The position numbers were made by a program, and so were the translations under genes. A DNA stretch of 10,882 nt from NCBI GenBank assembly GCA_964609375.1, contig CAZSSA010000081.1, positions 1-10,882 on the forward strand, in the 5' to 3' direction. Under the pieces are notes generated by a model, which worked only from the letters and a program-made list of their open reading frames with translations, did no database searches and was not told where the DNA came from. The stretch is from CAZDUS01 sp964609375 (lineage in GTDB: Bacteria > Verrucomicrobiota > Kiritimatiellia > CAIKKV01 > CAITUY01). This document shows positions 1 through 6,600 of this stretch, piece by piece. Within the stretch, counting starts at the first letter, position 1. Each line of letters begins with the position of its first letter.

Positions 1-183
1 GCCGCGTTGCGCGGCCGGGCGGTCATTCTGGATGTTCCGGCGGCGCAGCGGGACTGGAAGGAGTGGTTGTGCGGGCTGGGATTTATGGAGCAGCGTGTTT
101 TGTTCCGCATGTCCCGGGGGGCCAACCGCCATTCCGGCGCCCTGGCGGAAACGTTTGCGATTGCGGGGCCGGAAGTGGGGTGA
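1..183 (+). CDS. GNAT-family N-acetyltransferase, C-terminal end only (5' end outside window)
   Basis: Frame 1 is open from the first base to the TGA at 181-183 and gives 60 residues with no start codon of its own, so this is the 3' end of a gene that begins upstream. Visible landmarks are ILDVP near residue 9, a GLGF segment near 26, then QRVLFRMSRG, and a closing FAIAGPEVG. This order (a 'DVP' strand, 'GF..QR...RM.+G', and a terminal 'A.+GPE.G') is typical of the second, C-terminal domain of two-domain GNAT acetyltransferases (the Acetyltransf_18 type, as in YitH-like proteins). Such enzymes transfer an acetyl group from acetyl-CoA to an amine in the cytoplasm. The acetyl-CoA binding half lies outside the window, so substrate and activity cannot be judged. 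It may or may not be co-transcribed with the nitrilase gene 73 bases downstream. Confidence 0.72.
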   Translation, partial: AALRGRAVILDVPAAQRDWKEWLCGLGFMEQRVLFRMSRGANRHSGALAETFAIAGPEVG

Positions 184-256
184 GGGAGCGGAAGGAGCGA
201 AAGATGATTTGTGATTCAGGTGGCAATGTGATTGGCTGGACGGGGTATGGGAGTTT
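184..256. other. Intergenic spacer between the GNAT and nitrilase genes
   Basis: This is the longest internal non-coding stretch in the window. It begins with purine-rich GGGAGCGGAAGGAGCGAAAG and holds no convincing hairpin followed by a T-run, so no terminator for the GNAT gene can be called. No clear -35/-10 pair stands out either. A GGGAG at 249-253 could act as ribosome binding site for the nitrilase gene. If the downstream cluster has its own promoter, this is the likeliest place for it, but that is inference. Confidence 0.5.
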
Positions 257-1102
257 GTGGAACCTATGAAAACATCGCAACGGACCCTGCATGTGGCGGT
301 CGCGCAAATTCATTCCGGCGGACGGGTGGGGGAGATTCTCGAACGGCTGGAGCGGCAGGCGACAGCCGCCGCAGCGGTCGGGGCCGACCTGATCCTGTTT
401 GCCGAAGGCGCCCTGCACGGGTACGACTATGATATGACGGCCGAATCCGTCCGCGCCGTGGCCGAACCGGTGGATGGGCCCTGTTGCCTGCGGGTCCGGG
501 AACTGGCCCGGCGCCTGGGATTGGTCATCCTCGCCGGTTTTTTTGAAGAGCACACTGGGCGGGTATACAACAGCATGCTGATCGCCCGCCCGGACGGTTC
601 GGGCGCGGCGGCCCGGAAATTTGCCCTGACCGCCGGCGAACGGGCGGCACGTCTCACACCGGGTCCCCGCGAACGGACGGTGGTGGAGATCAAGCGTGTC
701 CGCTGTGCCATCATCATCTGTGCTGATGGGGGCATGGACGGCTTGCACGAGGACCTGCGCGGCCAGGGCGTTGATTACCGGCTGTGTCCGGCGGGCGGGG
801 GCGGGAAAATCGGCGATATGCTGCACAGCGCCGACTTGCTGACCGCTGAAGGACGCGCGCGGTATGTCGACAACCGTCCGCGGGTGTTCAACGCCGCGGC
901 GATCCTCGACGAGAAGGACTGTCCTTATTCCGGCTTCGCTTCCGCCAATGCCCTTGGCCCGGTCGGCCGGCAGACATGCCATCAGGGGCACTGCATGATC
1001 GTCGACAACCAGCGGGTGATGCGCGCCCAGATTCCCGGCACGATCGTGCTTGAACACATGCAAGACCAGATGATTCATGCGTTGCTATGCTTTGACAAAT
1101 AA
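257..1102 (+). CDS. Carbon-nitrogen hydrolase (nitrilase superfamily) amidase
   Basis: The 281-residue product has the usual length of a single-domain nitrilase-superfamily enzyme. These cytoplasmic enzymes hydrolyse amides, N-carbamoyl groups or nitriles through a Glu-Lys-Cys triad. The triad can be read in order: Glu50 in LILFAEGAL, Lys121 in ARKFALT after the PDGSGAAAR loop, and Cys155 in IIICADGG. Supporting family landmarks are the opening VAVAQ strand, AGFFE near 93, YNSMLIARPDG near 104 and LTPGP near 133. Contexts differ from the textbook PE, K.HL and CYD forms, which suggests a divergent subfamily of unknown substrate. The start at 257 is GTG; an ATG at 266 would give 278 residues. 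GGGAG at 249-253 lies 3 bases before the GTG and 12 before the ATG, so the choice is open. The next gene starts 14 bases after the stop, implying co-transcription with the transporter genes. Confidence 0.85.
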   Translation: MEPMKTSQRTLHVAVAQIHSGGRVGEILERLERQATAAAAVGADLILFAEGALHGYDYDMTAESVRAVAEPVDGPCCLRVRELARRLGLVILAGFFEEHTGRVYNSMLIARPDGSGAAARKFALTAGERAARLTPGPRERTVVEIKRVRCAIIICADGGMDGLHEDLRGQGVDYRLCPAGGGGKIGDMLHSADLLTAEGRARYVDNRPRVFNAAAILDEKDCPYSGFASANALGPVGRQTCHQGHCMIVDNQRVMRAQIPGTIVLEHMQDQMIHALLCFDK

Positions 1103-1116
1103 GCTAACCATAACAC

Positions 1117-3678
1117 ATGTTGAACGATAGCTCATCATTCAGTCCCGGCATCACCTGGCGGTCGTTATGCGCGACGCTGTTGTGCATGCTGTTGATGGGC
1201 ATGTTCATTCAGTACGTCGAGGTCATCCAAAGCAACTCGGCGGTTCCGGCGGAGCAGGCGGTGTCGATTCCCGCCGTGGTGGTGCTGGTCTTTCTGCTGG
1301 CCCTGGTGGGCCTGGGCGCCCTGGCGACCCGACGTCAATGGATGACGCGCCCGGAACTCCTGTGTGTCCTCTATGCGATGGTGATTGCGACTCCCATCAT
1401 GACGCAGGGGATGTGGCACCGGTTCGTCGGCCTGATTGCCGCCACCCCGCGGGAGGGGAATTTCAAGTACATGGATGCCTTCAACGACAAGTTGTGGCCG
1501 CATGGCCCGAACCTGCTCCAGGGGGTGCTCGACGAGGGCCAGGCTGGGCCGGCCGTTGTCCAGGGCAAGGTGAAGTGGAGCAGGATCGAATACGAAGCCG
1601 GGCGGGAGGCGACGTTGCCGGTATTGATCAACGCGGAGCCCGGCGATGTATCGTCGCTTTCCTTCCGCATACCCCTGTCCGGCAAGGGGCGCCTCAGCCT
1701 GCGGCCGGACGAGTCGTACTTGATCAGCATTCTGGCGCGCCCGGAGAACCTGTCGCCGGACAGCTATTATTTCATCCGTCTTTATGAGGATGACGAGCCG
1801 ACCTACGAGGAAGTGATCCGGGATCGGCAGTCTTCGGAGGTCACTTTTGTGCATCAGAAGGGGTTCCTCAGGGTTGGCAAGTACGGGGTGGTGGTGTCGG
1901 CACGGGTCAAGCGTCATGCGCGGCTGGAAGTCGGGCTGAACGGGGTGGGCCAGTTGGCGGTGTTTGATCCCAAGTTCCTCAGCGTTGCCGCCCTGGATGG
2001 CGTCTACAACGGACGAAAGATTGTCAGCGGTAAGGCGTATGCGGCGTTGCCGCCCGAGGCGCGAGGGGGGCTGATCGTGAAGCCCGACTCCATGTTTAGT
2101 CCGGCGGGGCTGAAGTTCCTGGTTGGAGGCTATATTCCCCTTGCGGACTGGGGCGAGACGGCGCTGGCCTGGTCCGCGCCCATTGTGCTGCTTCTGCTTG
2201 GCCTGTTTGCCGTGGGCGTGCTGATGCGCAGGCAGTGGGCGGAAAACGAGCGTTACTCCATGCCGCTGGCCCGCCTGCCTATCGCCTTGATCGGGGAACC
2301 GGAAGACGAAAGCGGTTCGGTGTGGGCGCCGGTTTGGCGCCATCGCCTGATGTGGGTCGGGGTCGTCACGGGGGTGGTCTGGGGGCTGTTGCGCATGTGG
2401 GCGTTCTATAATCCCAAGTTCCCCAACACGGCCATCGAGATTTCCCTGAGCCAGTATCTTGACGATCCCGGGTGGAACGGCATGTGGAGCGTGAAGCTGA
2501 CGGTGTCGGCGATTGTTGTCAGTATTTGCATGTTTTTTGAATTAAACGTGTTGTTGAGTTTTGTGGTGGGGTTTTTCGCGTATCGGTCACTGCTGTGGCT
2601 GGGCGGGGTTTCGGGGTTGTCGGTGTACGCCGGCTATCCGTTCCGTTACGATCAGGCGGTGGGGGCCTATCTGGCCTATGGCGTGGTGGTGCTTTTCCTG
2701 TGCCGGAGGTATCTATGGAGGGTGGTCCGGAGCGCCGTTGTACGCAACCGGCAGGACTCCGAGGGCGAAGTGCTGACGTACCGTACGGCGTTGCTGGTGT
2801 TTGCGGCGGTGCACGTGGGGATTGCCTGGTGGGCTCGCTGGCTGGGGGTTCCGACGGGCGGCATCCTGGTGTTTTTCTGTTTCCTGATGCTGGTGGGGTT
2901 TGTGGCGATGAAAGCACGGTGTGAATGCGGCCTTCCCGCCGCCTATTTCACCCCCTATAACGGCATGATCATCGTCTCGATGCTGGGCGGAATGAGCGTC
3001 TTCGGCGCGGACGGGGTGCTGGTCACCCTGATCGCGTCCGGGTTCCTCACGGTCAGTATTTTCTTCCTGATCCCGGGATCCCAGTTCGAGTTACTGGAAT
3101 ACGGGCGGCGCTTCCGGGTGCAACCGCGGCACATTGGCTACGCCGTGGGCCTGGGGGTGCTTGGCGGACTGTTCATCGGGGGGTGGGTGTTCCTGTCCAA
3201 CGCCTATGCTCTCGGCGGCGAGACGATCCGCTACCAGTGGGCCTTCAACCAGGAGTGGTTTTTCAGCAGTTACAAGGCCCAGTTGGCCCAGGCCTCGGGC
3301 GAGCTGAGCCGGGCGAAGGAGGGGGCGGCCCTCGCCGGCGGACTGCAGCCGGCGACCTGGGGAATTATTTTCGGGGGGGCGGTCACCGTGGTGCTGACAG
3401 TCCTGCGCCAGATTTTCGCGGGCTTCTGGTTTCATCCGATCGGCTTCATCCTGGGATCGTCGTACATGATCGAGGGGATCTGGGGCAGTGTGCTCGTCGC
3501 CTGGGCCATCCGGGCGATGGCGCTCAAGATCGGCGGCGCGGCGACGGTCAAGACCAAGTTGTTTCCCTTCTTCGTGGGGCTGTTTCTTGGGAGCGTGGTG
3601 TTCCTGCTGATTAATATTATCCACATCGGCTATTTGCAGGCTCACGGCATTGAACGGATTTACAATGTGATGCCTTAG
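1117..3678 (+). CDS. OPT-like integral membrane protein (DUF6785/DUF6784 type) with a large extracytoplasmic insert
   Basis: The 853-residue product is rich in membrane segments: about 14-34, 51-71 and 80-97, then 351-370, 411-430, 463-490, 508-530, 556-576, 582-600, 634-652, 671-694, 746-764, 772-798 and 813-835. Residues about 100-345 lack membrane helices, look beta-rich, and probably form an extracytoplasmic domain. The remainder matches my memory of the DUF6785/DUF6784 membrane proteins of PVC bacteria, including RRQWAENERYSMPLARLPI near 371 and WFHPIGFILG near 771. Hand comparison with the 705-residue OPT-like protein encoded at 8728 shows shared landmarks in the same order: M(T/S)R.EL after the second helix, a FL.M.F+A....R...G segment, a G+RF segment, and P..+.G...G in the last helix. 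A transporter role for a peptide-like solute is inferred. The ATG at 1117 lies before the first helix but has no Shine-Dalgarno sequence. The next gene begins 4 bases after the stop. Confidence 0.78.
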   Translation: MLNDSSSFSPGITWRSLCATLLCMLLMGMFIQYVEVIQSNSAVPAEQAVSIPAVVVLVFLLALVGLGALATRRQWMTRPELLCVLYAMVIATPIMTQGMWHRFVGLIAATPREGNFKYMDAFNDKLWPHGPNLLQGVLDEGQAGPAVVQGKVKWSRIEYEAGREATLPVLINAEPGDVSSLSFRIPLSGKGRLSLRPDESYLISILARPENLSPDSYYFIRLYEDDEPTYEEVIRDRQSSEVTFVHQKGFLRVGKYGVVVSARVKRHARLEVGLNGVGQLAVFDPKFLSVAALDGVYNGRKIVSGKAYAALPPEARGGLIVKPDSMFSPAGLKFLVGGYIPLADWGETALAWSAPIVLLLLGLFAVGVLMRRQWAENERYSMPLARLPIALIGEPEDESGSVWAPVWRHRLMWVGVVTGVVWGLLRMWAFYNPKFPNTAIEISLSQYLDDPGWNGMWSVKLTVSAIVVSICMFFELNVLLSFVVGFFAYRSLLWLGGVSGLSVYAGYPFRYDQAVGAYLAYGVVVLFLCRRYLWRVVRSAVVRNRQDSEGEVLTYRTALLVFAAVHVGIAWWARWLGVPTGGILVFFCFLMLVGFVAMKARCECGLPAAYFTPYNGMIIVSMLGGMSVFGADGVLVTLIASGFLTVSIFFLIPGSQFELLEYGRRFRVQPRHIGYAVGLGVLGGLFIGGWVFLSNAYALGGETIRYQWAFNQEWFFSSYKAQLAQASGELSRAKEGAALAGGLQPATWGIIFGGAVTVVLTVLRQIFAGFWFHPIGFILGSSYMIEGIWGSVLVAWAIRAMALKIGGAATVKTKLFPFFVGLFLGSVVFLLINIIHIGYLQAHGIERIYNVMP

Positions 3679-3682
3679 GGAC

Positions 3683-6600
3683 ATGATGCAGATGCTCTCA
3701 GATATCAAATCTAAGCTCTTGGACATCCTTCCGGGATTGCTTTTCCTGGCGCTGGCGCTCCTTGCGGTTTGGGGTTATCTTGCCTGCTTCTCGCCCAAGG
3801 GGTATGAGCCGCCGGCCAAGCCGTTCGAGGCCTACGACCGGAAGGCGATGCTGGAGGCGGTGGCCCCCGGGGCGGTGCGGGCGCGACTGGATGCCGTGAC
3901 GGCTCTGGGCGACCGTTTCCTGGGCAAGCCCGGGTTCTACCGGGCGGAGGAGTACATTCGCGACCGCTACGAGGCCGCGGGGCTTGAGATTCTTCAGCAG
4001 GAGATCCGGACCGTGGCGCCGGTCACGGAATTTGCCGAGGCCCTTGACGAGTCCGGCGCGCCTGCCGGTTTCGAGGTCTATCCCTTCATGCCGAATTACC
4101 TGCAACCGGTGGCCACGCCGGATGAGGGGATCACCGCCACGCTGTTGAACGTGGATGATGAACTGCTGCGCAGCCGGACTTCCTTTGAGGGCTGCTTTGC
4201 CCTGATTGACGGCGCCCGGCCGTTACCCAAGGGATATGGTTATGCTTTTGCCAAGTACGCCCAGCTCGGGTTTGCCGGGGTGATCGTCTCGCACTCGAAA
4301 GGCCTTGATGAGCTCACTTCAATTTGGGGCGTCACCTGCATGAACCCGGTCAATTTCCTCCGCGTTGCCGCCGGGCCCGGGGTGTTCGCGCATGTGGGGC
4401 GCAAGGTGACCCTCCGCGTGCGGTCGCGGTTCAGCGAGGTTCCGAACCGGACGCTGGTGGGGATCCTGAAATCCGGCCACGGCAACCGCAGGGCACTGGT
4501 AATCCCCTGCTCCTATGATGCGCTTTCCGTTCTCCCCGATCGCAGTCCCGGCGTCCTCCAGGCGCTGCCGGTGGCGATCCAGTTGCAGTTGCTGGAAGGA
4601 TTGAAGCCTTGCCGGGACGGGTTGCGGCGCGACGTGATCTTCGTGGCGTTCGGCGGCCGGTTCATGGCGCATGATCCCCACAACCGGCTCCTGGGCGCCA
4701 TAGGCGCGAACGGGGACCGGATGGCCCGGCGGGCTGCGCTCCAGGCTGCGAAGGAGGACCATACGCGGAAACTGGAACAGCTCCGGCGCTGTCGCCGTGT
4801 GTTGGATTCCCTGGCGGCGGACGATGCCGCGATCCGGGCCCCGGAGCGGCTGGATGCCCTGGATGGTGAGGAGGCCGCGTTGTTCATGGAACAGCTCCGG
4901 TATGTCCTGAATACGCTGGTGATCGAGCGTTCAGAACGGGTCCTGACGGCCAAGATCCGGTTTGAAAAGGGCGACAAGGCCAATATCAACCGGCCCGAGT
5001 TCGATGAATATCAGGCTGTTCGCAAGGCCTATGACAAAGCCTTTTCCTGCGCCGGTCTCGCCTTTCCGCGTCTTCTGGGGGAACAGGCCGCCTTTGTCGC
5101 GGAAGTGAACCTGCCGGCCCGCATGGAAGCCCGTATGGCGGCTTTGCTGGCGCATCATGAGGCGCAGATCCGGGGCTTGGAGCAGAGCCTGGCGCTCAAC
5201 GCGGCGTTTGCGGCGTATGACCAGCTCTTGGTGCTGGCTCCCGAGTTGGTGCCATCCAAGGAGACGACGATGCCCCGGGAGGCGTTGACGCTCACCATGG
5301 GGGCGGGGATCAACCACTCCAGCGGCGCACAGCCGGCGTGCCAGTCGGTGCAGGCGGCCATCCAGGAACTCGGGCTCGAGGACCGGGTGTCGTTTCTGTT
5401 CAGCGCCTCGCGATCGTACGGCGATGAGGTCGCGGGGATGTTGTCTGGCCAGGATCCAGAGTCGCAGCTGTGGTCGCGGCTCAGCATTCCGGCCTACAGC
5501 CTGTTGAATCACGGCCGTTCCTATGAGGACTTCGGGCAGCCTTGCGCCAGGGATTGGATGCGGAATATCGCCTCGCTTGACGGATCGCTGAAGGTCGTGG
5601 GGGCCATGGTGTTGTCGGTGGCCCATGGCAACGGCGAGTTCAAGCCGTTGAATGTCCAGGGCGCGGTGAACCGATACGGCGGGAACATTTTTGTCGCCAA
5701 CGTGGGGCAGTCCATCCTGCCGAACTACCCGCTGGTCGGAGCCGTGGTGGTCTTCAAGCCGTCCGGCGAGGCGATGCCCTCGAGAGGCTACGCGGGGTCC
5801 CTGTATGCGATGAGCGATGTTTACGGGCGCTATGGCCGCGATTATTGCGTGGCACCCATTCCGGGCGGGTTGTCGGTGGACGCGGCGGGTTACGATGCGC
5901 AGGGGGGCATTTCGCTGATCAAGGACGAAGGGCCGAAGGCTCAGCGCCTGTTCGCCTCGATGAAGCTCGGGCCGGAGGGACTGGCGAACGACATCAACTT
6001 GATCTGCTACCGGGCCGCGCCGGTGACGCTGCTGGACCTGATCAATCCCCAGAGCATGAAGAGTTACGCCGGCGCGCAGTTTTTGAAGGCGAACGGGCTC
6101 AGCGAGTTTGAGAGCAGTTTCGGGCTGCCGGCGGGATACGCCAGCAGCGAAGGGTTGCAGACCGCTTTTATCAAGCCTGATGAGTATGCTTGCGTGGCCC
6201 TCAAGGCCGGTGCGGCGGAAAACGAGCTGGTGCAGACGACACGCGCCTTCATGCTGGGCGAACCCTCCGGGAGCCGGGCCAACCGCGTTCCCGGCGGCGA
6301 ACTGGAGAGCCGGGGATTCCTGGCCGCCGACACGCCGCTGATCCGCGAAGTTTCCTGGCAGGCGGCGAGGTCGATGGTCGGGGTGAACGGCCAGCGCCTG
6401 GACTTGCAGGATTCGTTCGGCATGGCCGATGAACAGACGCACGAGTTCCAGAAACGCTCGACCGAATGGCTCGAGCAGGCCGCGGATCCCTCCCGGTCCC
6501 GCAAGGCCTCCCTGCTGGCAAGCCGGGATGCCCTCACCTACGCCACGCTCAATCACCCCGTTCTGCGCCGCAATATTTTCGAGGCTGTCGTGGGGATCCT

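Noticed and set aside
184..256. Possible promoter in the spacer upstream of the nitrilase gene
   Set aside because: TTGTGA near 209 and TATGGG near 246 are too far apart for a normal -35/-10 pair, and no better pair was seen.
83..1078. A 331-codon minus-strand open frame opposite the GNAT end and nitrilase gene
   Set aside because: It spans two supported + strand genes and the spacer, shows no family motif, and looks like a composition shadow.
1165..2343. A 392-codon minus-strand open frame opposite the first OPT-like gene
   Set aside because: Its product is His/Arg/Gln-rich without hydrophobic core patterns or motifs, while the + strand frame gives clear membrane helices.
4499..4663. Calling the large protein an active M28 metallopeptidase
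   Set aside because: The positions where the first His, the bridging Asp and the Glu pair should fall are occupied by Ser, Gln and Arg-Phe, so activity is not supported.
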